Assembly (NCBI RefSeq): GCF_002355595.1
Contig: NZ_AP017422.1
Span: 62,001 to 126,000, forward strand
Source of the DNA: Filimonas lacunae
GTDB lineage: Bacteria > Bacteroidota > Bacteroidia > Chitinophagales > Chitinophagaceae
Reading direction: 5' to 3'
DNA: 64,000 bases
This document shows, in pieces, positions 33,645 through 40,999 of this stretch. A program made the translations under genes and the position numbers. Position 1 is the first letter of the stretch. Each line of letters begins with the position of its first letter. The notes beneath the pieces are model-generated. The model was not told the DNA's origin, did no database searches, and worked only from the letters and a program-made list of their open reading frames with translations.

Positions 33645-34353
33645 ATTAATTGTTTGCGATATGGCGGGTACTTCGGTACGTGATGATCGCGAAGTGGAAA
33701 TGGTGTTTTTAAATGCGATTAAAAACACAGGCCTGCATGCGGATGAAAAAGAGGTGAATGCAATGATGGGTTGGAGTAAAATAAAAGTGTTTCAAACCTT
33801 GTGGGCTAAAGCATTGGGCGAACGTCATCCGGCTTTTGCAGAAAAGGTAAACGAATCGTACCAGGTGTTTACGGAGTTGCTGGAACATCATTACCGGACA
33901 GCAGACCTGGCACCTACAGTGGGTGCATTGGAGTTGTTTGCTTTTTGTAAGCAAAACGGTATAAAGGTGGCGCTGACTACCGGCTTTTACCGTAAGGTAA
34001 CAGATATTATACTGGAGCGTTTAGGCTGGATGCAGGGGTTGAATGCTGATTACCTGGCGGAAAGTGCGGATGCGATCATTGATTGCTCGGTAAGCAGTTC
34101 GGATGTGGCAGAAGGCCGCCCCGCACCGGATATGATTTTCCTGGCAATGAAAAAGCTGAACATTACTCAGGCATCTGAAGTGATCAACATTGGTGATACG
34201 CCTTCCGATTTATTATCGGGCAAAAGTGCCGGGGTGAAACTGGCGTTGGGAGTAGCGAATGGTACGCATACTTATGAGGAGTTAAATGCGTTGCCTAATG
34301 ACGGCATTTTGCCTACGGTAGGCCATTTGATAGAGTTGCTGAAACAGCAGTAG
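33631..34353 (+). CDS. PhnX-like (phosphonatase-like) HAD hydrolase
   Basis: 240 residues from the ATG at 33631, inside the end of the transporter gene. The HAD nucleophile motif is CDMAGTS (D10), with Ala where most HAD enzymes have a second Asp, as in phosphonoacetaldehyde hydrolase (DWAGTT). MMGWSKIKVFQ places Lys50 where PhnX has its Schiff-base Lys (MGLLKID, alignment from memory). Other PhnX blocks: VALTTGFYRKVTDIILE, SDVAEGRPAPDMIFLAM, NIGDTPSDLLSGKSAGV. It probably cleaves a C-P bond next to a carbonyl, releasing phosphate. Family TIGR03351 or PhnX itself; the exact substrate is open. Confidence 0.85.
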   Translation: MLSVKLIVCDMAGTSVRDDREVEMVFLNAIKNTGLHADEKEVNAMMGWSKIKVFQTLWAKALGERHPAFAEKVNESYQVFTELLEHHYRTADLAPTVGALELFAFCKQNGIKVALTTGFYRKVTDIILERLGWMQGLNADYLAESADAIIDCSVSSSDVAEGRPAPDMIFLAMKKLNITQASEVINIGDTPSDLLSGKSAGVKLALGVANGTHTYEELNALPNDGILPTVGHLIELLKQQ

Positions 34354-34459
34354 CTTTTGTGGTGATTGGTAGTAATTTAGCCAATGCTAATGATATTTTG
34401 ACAGGCATGCTGTATGCTCGTAAAAAATGTTGATTTTTCTGCCAAAAACCGCTGTTCTG

Positions 34460-37234
34460 ATGATTGCTACTGTAAGAAATATATGGCTGGTGGTGTTGTG
34501 TATATCGGCATTACCGGTACTGGCTCAAACAAATACAACTGTTGTATCGATAAGAGAACGCCTGTTGCTGGATAGCGGCTGGCGTTTTGCTTTTGGGCAC
34601 CCCTACAATACCGATAAAGACTTTGGACATGCCACAGGTTATTTCTCGTACCTGGCCAAGGCAGGATATGCAGACGGGCCGGCTGATGCGGCGTTTGACG
34701 ATCGTGCCTGGCGTAAGCTGAGCCTGCCGCATGACTGGGCAGCTGAACAGGATTTTAGCCCACAGGGTAGTTTTAGTCATGGATTTAAACAGGTGGGGCG
34801 TCATTTTCCGGATAAGTCTATCGGCTGGTATCGTAAGGCTTTTCATGTAACGTCAGCAGAACTGGGCCGCCGGATAACGGTGGCGTTTGATGGCGTGTTC
34901 CGGAATGCAACGGTTTGGATCAACGGGCATTTTCTGGGAGTAGAGTCGAGTGGCTACAGCAGTTTTGAATATGATATCACAGATTATATTAACTATGGCG
35001 GCAACAATGTGCTGGCAGTGCGGGTAGATGCCACTATGGAAGAGGGCTGGTTTTATGAAGGGGCTGGTATATACCGGCATGTGTGGCTGGTAAAAACAGC
35101 GCCCCTGCATGTGGCTGCGAATGGGGTAGTGGTAAATACGACTTTGGAGAACAATGCAGCACAGGTGCAGGCCGGCGTAACTATACAAAATGATGCTTTG
35201 CAGGGTAAGATGTGTGCCGTAAAGGTGGCGGTGGTAGATGCCGCAGGTAAAACGGTGGCAACTGCCTGGAAAGAAGGGGTGGAGGTGGCAGCCTTACAGC
35301 ATAAAGAAATAGCATTAGCGTTGCGTGTAACAGATGCCAGACTTTGGGAGCTGGATAATCCTTATTTATATAAGCTGGTGACTACTGTTTTAGCGGAAGG
35401 AAAAGAAACTGATGTAACCACCACTTCGTTTGGTATTCGTACTATTCGCTTTGATGCCGCTACAGGGTTTTTCTTAAATGACAAACCCGTAAAACTGAAA
35501 GGAACCAATAATCACCAGGATCATGCGGGTGTGGGTACCGCTATACCCGATGCCCTGGTGGATTACCGTATACAGGCTTTGAAGGATATGGGAGCGAATG
35601 CTTACCGTTGCTCACATCATCCGCCTGCCCCGGAGTTGTTAGATGCCTGTGATAGACTGGGTATGCTGGTGATTGATGAAACCCGCCTGATGGGAACTTC
35701 CGGACAACCTTTGCAGGATTTGAAGCGGATGATAGTGCGCGACAGGAATCACCCTAGTATATTCTGCTGGTCGGTAGGTAATGAAGAATGGCGTATTGAA
35801 AACGGAGAAACCGGTGCGCGGATGGCCACTACGTTACAGGCCTATGCTAAAAGCCTGGATAGTACCCGGTATACTACGGCCGGTATTAGCGGAGGTTTTG
35901 CCAGCGGTATCAGTGATGTGCTGGAAGTGATGGGGTATAACTATCTGGGCAATGGTGATATAGAAGCGCATCACAAACGTTTTCCGCAACAGCCGGGTAT
36001 GGGCACCGAAGAGGGTTCTACCTTTGCTACCAGGGGAGTATATGTGAATGATACAGCCAGGCAATACATGGCTGCCTATGATAGAAAGCCCCGCCCTTCT
36101 TTTTACAGTATTGAAGAAGGTTGGCGTTTTTATGCAGACCGGCCTTACCTGGCAGGCTTGTTTATATGGACAGGCTTTGACTATCGCGGAGAGCCAACAC
36201 CGTTTGGCTGGCCTTCTGTGAACTCCTATTTCGGTATGATGGATATATGTGGTTTTCCAAAGGATGATTATTACTATTTGCAAAGCTGGTGGAGCAATAA
36301 GCCGGTGTTACACCTGCTACCCCATTGGAACTGGGCAGGTAAAGAAGGGCAGTTGATAGATGTGTGGGCATATAGCAATTGTGATGAAGTAGAGTTGTTG
36401 GTAAACAGGAAAAGTCAGGGCAAAAAGAGGATGACACGTAACGGCCATCTGGAATGGAAAGTACCTTATGTACCGGGTGTGCTGGAAGCGGTAGGGTATA
36501 AAAATGGTAAGGCGGTGCTTTGGGAAAAACGAATAACAGCCCAGGCGCCGGCAGTGATTACGCTGGCAGCGCATAAGCCTGCTGTTGTTGCTAACGGCAG
36601 TGATGTGGCAGTGGTAACGGTGGGTGTTACAGATGCGCAGGGACATGTGGTGCCTATGGCTGATAATGATATCACATTTGCACTTAGTGGCCCCGGAAGG
36701 ATAATAGGCGTGGGTAATGGCAATCCTACTTCGCTGGAAAAAGAACAATTCCTGGATGAGATTACCAATCTGCCAGTGCAGCAGGTGGAGCGAAAAAATA
36801 CGGAGGATAAAAAAGAGTTTGTGTATAAAGGGCAGTTTATGTTGCCTGCGGTATTAGATAGTACGGATATTACTTTCTTTTATAAAAGCATTGGCAGTAT
36901 ACAAAGTGTTACTGTGAATGGTGTTGTGCTGGCAAAGGATATTGCCCTGAATGCAGCGGGTAATGTGTTTTTGCTGAACAAGAGTGTAATAAAGCCGGGA
37001 ATGAATGAAGTGTTGATCACTGGTAAACCTATTGCTAAGCTGCACGATTGGGATGTAGTAAATACAGATGCAGGAGTGGTGCAGGTGTTGCGTTACGCGG
37101 TGTCCTGGAAACGAAAACTGTTTAATGGCGCTGCACAGGTGATTATTCAGGCTGCCGGCCCGGCAGGTAATATTCAATTAAAGGCCAGTGGTAAAGGGTT
37201 GACACCGGCAGTGCTTACTATTCCTTCTTTATAA
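34460..37234 (+). CDS. Glycoside hydrolase family 2 (beta-galactosidase-type)
   Basis: 924 residues from the ATG at 34460 (an upstream ATG at 34427 would precede the signal peptide by 11 residues). Signal peptide (VVLCISALPVLAQ), sugar-binding jelly roll (SIGWYRKAFHVTSAELG; VWINGHFLGVESSGYSSFEY), immunoglobulin-like domain, TIM barrel with CWSVGNEEWRIENG (acid/base Glu near residue 442) and LFIWTGFDYRGEPTPFGW (nucleophile Glu near residue 578), and C-terminal DUF4982-like and Ig-like domains. It removes beta-galactosyl or related residues from plant glycans. Monocistronic, 106 bases after the phosphonatase-like gene. Confidence 0.9.
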   Translation: MIATVRNIWLVVLCISALPVLAQTNTTVVSIRERLLLDSGWRFAFGHPYNTDKDFGHATGYFSYLAKAGYADGPADAAFDDRAWRKLSLPHDWAAEQDFSPQGSFSHGFKQVGRHFPDKSIGWYRKAFHVTSAELGRRITVAFDGVFRNATVWINGHFLGVESSGYSSFEYDITDYINYGGNNVLAVRVDATMEEGWFYEGAGIYRHVWLVKTAPLHVAANGVVVNTTLENNAAQVQAGVTIQNDALQGKMCAVKVAVVDAAGKTVATAWKEGVEVAALQHKEIALALRVTDARLWELDNPYLYKLVTTVLAEGKETDVTTTSFGIRTIRFDAATGFFLNDKPVKLKGTNNHQDHAGVGTAIPDALVDYRIQALKDMGANAYRCSHHPPAPELLDACDRLGMLVIDETRLMGTSGQPLQDLKRMIVRDRNHPSIFCWSVGNEEWRIENGETGARMATTLQAYAKSLDSTRYTTAGISGGFASGISDVLEVMGYNYLGNGDIEAHHKRFPQQPGMGTEEGSTFATRGVYVNDTARQYMAAYDRKPRPSFYSIEEGWRFYADRPYLAGLFIWTGFDYRGEPTPFGWPSVNSYFGMMDICGFPKDDYYYLQSWWSNKPVLHLLPHWNWAGKEGQLIDVWAYSNCDEVELLVNRKSQGKKRMTRNGHLEWKVPYVPGVLEAVGYKNGKAVLWEKRITAQAPAVITLAAHKPAVVANGSDVAVVTVGVTDAQGHVVPMADNDITFALSGPGRIIGVGNGNPTSLEKEQFLDEITNLPVQQVERKNTEDKKEFVYKGQFMLPAVLDSTDITFFYKSIGSIQSVTVNGVVLAKDIALNAAGNVFLLNKSVIKPGMNEVLITGKPIAKLHDWDVVNTDAGVVQVLRYAVSWKRKLFNGAAQVIIQAAGPAGNIQLKASGKGLTPAVLTIPSL

Positions 37235-37303
37235 ATGCTTTACAAATAGCAGTGTTAATGGGCGCGGAGGGAGAAGGTGAGTGAAATGTTCTTCAAAAGG
37301 TAT

Positions 37304-37340
37304 AATGCCCCAAAAAGATGAAGTGCTTATTGGGGGCATT
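37304..37340. terminator. Weak convergent hairpin
   Basis: AATGCCCC (37304-37311) pairs with GGGGCATT (37333-37340) around a long loop between the converging GH2 and GH28 genes. No strong T run. Confidence 0.35.
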
Positions 37341-37347
37341 GGTATGT

Positions 37348-38874
37348 TTAGTGCGTAACTTCTATGCTGTTGTTAACGGTGTATTGTGGTTTGCCATTGT
37401 TGGCTGCCTGTATGTTGGTAAAGGTTACTTTTTCTGCATCCTTGACAAGGATGGTAGCGTTTTCGGAAAGTTTAATGTTATTAAAGTAAACGTTTTTAAG
37501 GCGGTGAGCAGGATCTTTAAAGCCATTGATATTAATAGCGGCTTCTTTTTCGGATGCGGCTGACAGGTCAATGTTTTCAAATGTAAAATTGGAGTAGGTA
37601 GGCGTTTCAGGTGCAGGCTCGCCATCGTTGTTATAGTTCACTGCCGAAAACACGGTGATCTTTAATAGCTGACAGTTATTCACTGTTACGTTTTTTACAT
37701 AACCGCCGCGGTCTTTTGTGCCTTTAATCTGCATGCCGTGTAATAACGCACCGGCCTGACAATCTTCTACCAGCACATCACTTACACCACCCGACATTTC
37801 GCTGCCAATAGAAATACCGTGTCCTCTTTTAAAGTTACAGTTGGTAACTCTTACATTTTTGGTAGGCTTGCCCACTATAAAGCCTTCGGGATTTTTACCG
37901 GATTTAATAGCGATGCAATCATCTCCTGTATCAAAGGTGCAATTGAAGATATAGCAGTCGGTAGATGAATCCGGATCAATGCCATCTCCGTTGTGAATGC
38001 CTTTGGTGATGATGTTGAGGTTGTGTGTGCTGATGTTGTTACTGTAGATGTAGTGAATGGTCCAGCTGGGTGGCTCGGTGATAGTAAGGTTAGAAATGCT
38101 TACATCCTGGCAGTTGATCAGGCATATTAGCCGTCCTCTGCTTCTGTTGCCGCTGGCTTTGGTCATGGCATTGCCCAGGCGTTGACCACCTCCCATAATA
38201 GTGCCACCACCGGTAATGCGTATGTTTTTTGCATTATAGCTGCCATCGCGGTTAAGCGTGCCCGCGTTAATAAGGCTGGCATAGGTTTTTAACTCCCATC
38301 CTTCAAAGCGGTTTAAAATCATGGGCAGGTATTCCTCTATGTTGCCGCTGCCTTTTAATACGCCGTCTTTTTCTATATACAGGGTCATATTGCTTTTTAA
38401 ATGCAAGGCCCCGGAAATAAAAACACCTTTGGGTATATACACCGTGCCACCTGTTGTGCAGGCGTCTATCGCTGCCTGTATAGCGCGGGTGTTGGTTATG
38501 GCTGTATCGTCTTTAGCGCCATAATCCAGTATGTTATATACTTTGCCTTTGGCAGCTGTTGTAAAGCGCAGCGTGTTGCCGGAAGGTTTGTTGCTGCCGG
38601 GTGTGGTAAGCTTTATCTCCACTGTATAGGAAGTGTTGGGTTGCAGGTTGGTAAAGGTGTAGTTGCTGGCCTGTGTGGTGCCTTGTACTTTACCATTTAA
38701 TAGTACCTGGTAGGTGCTGTTGCTTTGAGGAGACTGTTTGTTCCATAGCAGTGTGGCAGAAGTTTCGGATAAGCTTCCCGGGGCCAGTAAGGGGTTCCAG
38801 GCGCCAGCCGGTAAGGCATACAAATTGGTCAGGGCCGGAAGCAGTAACAATAACAGTACTAAGCATTTTTTCAT
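37348..38874 (-). CDS. Glycoside hydrolase family 28 (polygalacturonase) with N-terminal fibronectin III domain
   Basis: 508 residues. Signal peptide (about 1-20), a fibronectin type III domain (about 28-110: SETSATLLWNKQSPQSNSTY, FTNLQPNTSYTVEIKLT) and a right-handed parallel beta helix. The GH28 active-site set is complete: DGIDPDSSTDC, FDTGDDCIAIKSGKNP (near residue 315), FKRGHGISIGSE and MQIKGTKDRGG. It hydrolyses alpha-1,4-galacturonan or rhamnogalacturonan outside the cytoplasm. It fits functionally with the GH78, GH2 and GH43 enzymes in the window as a pectin-degrading set, although they are not in one operon. Confidence 0.92.
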   Translation of the reverse strand: MKKCLVLLLLLLPALTNLYALPAGAWNPLLAPGSLSETSATLLWNKQSPQSNSTYQVLLNGKVQGTTQASNYTFTNLQPNTSYTVEIKLTTPGSNKPSGNTLRFTTAAKGKVYNILDYGAKDDTAITNTRAIQAAIDACTTGGTVYIPKGVFISGALHLKSNMTLYIEKDGVLKGSGNIEEYLPMILNRFEGWELKTYASLINAGTLNRDGSYNAKNIRITGGGTIMGGGQRLGNAMTKASGNRSRGRLICLINCQDVSISNLTITEPPSWTIHYIYSNNISTHNLNIITKGIHNGDGIDPDSSTDCYIFNCTFDTGDDCIAIKSGKNPEGFIVGKPTKNVRVTNCNFKRGHGISIGSEMSGGVSDVLVEDCQAGALLHGMQIKGTKDRGGYVKNVTVNNCQLLKITVFSAVNYNNDGEPAPETPTYSNFTFENIDLSAASEKEAAININGFKDPAHRLKNVYFNNIKLSENATILVKDAEKVTFTNIQAANNGKPQYTVNNSIEVTH

Positions 38875-38955
38875 ATGGCGAAATGTTGAATAATAGCGCT
38901 AAAATACCAATCCCCGGCCAGTAAGTGTCCTGTGCTGTCCCGCTAAAGGGCATGT

Positions 38956-38984
38956 AAAAGGCCTGCTGTGCTGGCAGGCCTTTT
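38956..38984 (-). terminator. Intrinsic terminator
   Basis: AAAAGGCCTGC pairs perfectly with GCAGGCCTTTT around a 7-nt loop, 9 bases past the end of the membrane alpha/beta-hydrolase-like gene. T residues follow in the minus direction. Confidence 0.8.
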
Positions 38985-38992
38985 AGTATATT

Positions 38993-40240
38993 TTATATTA
39001 CCGGGGCAGGTTGTTCTTCTTCCAGGTAAGCGGGTATAAACTCGTCAATAGCCATTTTGTTATACAGGGACAGTAAGCAGCTGGCACCGCTGGCATCCGT
39101 ATCCCAATACAGTTGGTGTGCTTTTAAGGAATACAGCGTTACATAATCTACCCACGAAAAGCGGCTTACATTGGCCAGCTCGTAATAGATGTTAGCAGGA
39201 AGAAGGTTTTTGTTGTTGAGAAAAGTATACTCTGCGGGCCCTTTGGTGTTGCCATGCCGGAAGTTGGACGACATGGAGTCGGAATTGGAATAGATGTTAT
39301 ACCACTTTTGCAATACCTGCGTCATGGTTTCGTCGCGATCTTTAAAATACTGGGTGTAGTAGTTGCTTAAAAACTCAAATGGGCAGCCTATAGTTACCAG
39401 TAGTTTTACTTTTTGCTGTATGCGTCTGCTAACAGTAGAGCCATAAGGGAACAATATGTCCATTCCTACTATAGTACCAAAGCTGTAAGTGTGTAAATGA
39501 ATTTCGCTATCGGCATCTGTTTCGGCTATGTATTCTATAAGGCAATCCAGCGCACCGGTTATCTTTTGCCGTTTTTCGCCAATGCGCAGGTAGTAGTTGG
39601 CACAAACAAATTCAGTGGCCAATGCCGTCATTAAAGTGCGGTAGTTAGGTGCGAGCGTAAACACAAAAGTAGAAGCAGATATAATAACGGCTGATACGCG
39701 GGTTAGCCAGGTGGGTATATCCAGCAGGTGCGCGAATGAATTGCCTTTTTGTAGTTTGGCGGCTTCGGTAAGCATGCTTACGCAGGCAGGGATCAGTGAC
39801 AGGCCAAACACAGAAATAAGCAGGAAAATGCAAAAGGCATAGAGGGATTGGATGCGCAGCCGCAGGTTGTAATTGCGCATTTCGCCCGGTACAAAAACAC
39901 GCACCAGGGTTGTAGGCAGTACATTGATTACGGTTAAAAATACCAGCCACGATTTTTTGAGTACGTTACTGTTGGTAAAGTTTTCGGTAAGCAGGTTGGA
40001 ATACTGGAAATCGTACATCACATATTCCGGTTTAGCGTTTTCGGGTGTGCCGGAATGAATGGTGACCTTGGTGGACCGGCAACCTTTCTGGTATTCGATG
40101 TTTTCTACTTTGGTAAAGAACCTGAGCGCCGGATCGGGTGCATTAAAGTTCATTTCATTCATCAGGCGTGTAGCATACTTAATCACGGATTCCTGGCGTA
40201 AAGACTCGCCCAGACCCGGAATGTAAATTCCTGTTTTCAT
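38993..40240 (-). CDS. Membrane-embedded alpha/beta-hydrolase-like protein, function unknown
   Basis: 415 residues. The start GIYIPGLGESLRQESV looks like the first strand and oxyanion loop of an alpha/beta hydrolase. HLHTYSFGTIVGMDILFP (near residue 250) looks like a nucleophile elbow, with Ser in a Y-S-F-G context instead of G-x-S-x-G. A later VTIGCPFEFLS, NSDSMSSNF and LKAHQLYW could supply the remaining strand, Asp and His. Between the two blocks (about 115-215) lie three or so hydrophobic segments, so a membrane insertion seems to split the hydrolase fold. I cannot name a family with certainty. It stands alone with its own terminator. Confidence 0.5.
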   Translation of the reverse strand: MKTGIYIPGLGESLRQESVIKYATRLMNEMNFNAPDPALRFFTKVENIEYQKGCRSTKVTIHSGTPENAKPEYVMYDFQYSNLLTENFTNSNVLKKSWLVFLTVINVLPTTLVRVFVPGEMRNYNLRLRIQSLYAFCIFLLISVFGLSLIPACVSMLTEAAKLQKGNSFAHLLDIPTWLTRVSAVIISASTFVFTLAPNYRTLMTALATEFVCANYYLRIGEKRQKITGALDCLIEYIAETDADSEIHLHTYSFGTIVGMDILFPYGSTVSRRIQQKVKLLVTIGCPFEFLSNYYTQYFKDRDETMTQVLQKWYNIYSNSDSMSSNFRHGNTKGPAEYTFLNNKNLLPANIYYELANVSRFSWVDYVTLYSLKAHQLYWDTDASGASCLLSLYNKMAIDEFIPAYLEEEQPAPVI

Positions 40241-40354
40241 AGCAAACTAATTAAGAGGTATGTAATTGGTTACAATCGTTATTGATCTGGGGAACTACAA
40301 AATACTCATTCCTGTTGGTTTTTACAATACCTGCCGGGTTAGTTTGCTTATATA

Positions 40355-40921
40355 TTATTTATTCATAAGTGTTTCGTAGTCTAATCCCTTACGTAATGCC
40401 AGGCTTTTTAAGTCGTAATAGTAATTGAGTCCTGCAAGCCCGGTTCCGCTCGGGGCTGCCTGGGTTTCACCTATAATGCAGCCGTTATCCAATTGAAGGA
40501 AAGTGTCGCCGTGGCTAACCCGTGGATACCATATGATGTCTGTTATTTTCCTGTTTTTGATGTATCGGCGTGGTTTGTCGAATGTAATGACAGGAGTAGG
40601 AAGAGGTGGGGCGGTTTTAGCGGGGAAAAGCTTGTGCCAGAGGACGTGCAGGAATGTTGATTTTTGAACGGGCTGATGGTTTGGCGCTTTTACAGGTTGT
40701 ATCATTTCATCGGTGATGTCGTAAATGACAGCTTCTGCTTTTGCTGGCAGGTGTGTTTTATGTAACTGGCTCCTATGTGTGTGAGGGAAGTGAATAACAG
40801 TATCGCCGTTCAGCTCTACGAAAATAGTAGCAGTATCTAATCCAAAATATTCGAGTTGAGTAATGGCGTGTATGCCATATATGTTAGTGATGGTTTTGCC
40901 GATTAAGTCGTGGGTTGTCAT
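40355..40921 (-). CDS. Hypothetical cytoplasmic protein
   Basis: 188 residues. An N-terminal strand-rich part (DLIGKTITNIYGIHAITQLE; ATIFVELNGDTVIHFPHTHR) and a C-terminal part with a similar pattern (ITDIIWYPRVSHGDTFLQLD; NGCIIGETQAAPSGTGLAGL) are joined by a Pro-rich linker. The two halves may be an internal duplication. No family recognised. It lies between the M3 peptidase and the membrane hydrolase on the same strand but with its own wide gaps. Confidence 0.55.
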   Translation of the reverse strand: MTTHDLIGKTITNIYGIHAITQLEYFGLDTATIFVELNGDTVIHFPHTHRSQLHKTHLPAKAEAVIYDITDEMIQPVKAPNHQPVQKSTFLHVLWHKLFPAKTAPPLPTPVITFDKPRRYIKNRKITDIIWYPRVSHGDTFLQLDNGCIIGETQAAPSGTGLAGLNYYYDLKSLALRKGLDYETLMNK

Positions 40922-40940
40922 AACAGGTTATTGGGTTATA

Positions 40941-40975
40941 AAAAAGCCATCCTCAAATATAATGAAGATGGCTTT
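40941..40975 (-). terminator. Intrinsic terminator of the M3 peptidase gene
   Basis: AAAGCCATC (40943-40951) pairs with GATGGCTTT (40967-40975), followed in the minus direction by a T run. It lies 25 bases past the peptidase stop. Confidence 0.75.
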
Positions 40976-40999
40976 CTGGTATATGGTAGATACTAGCTG

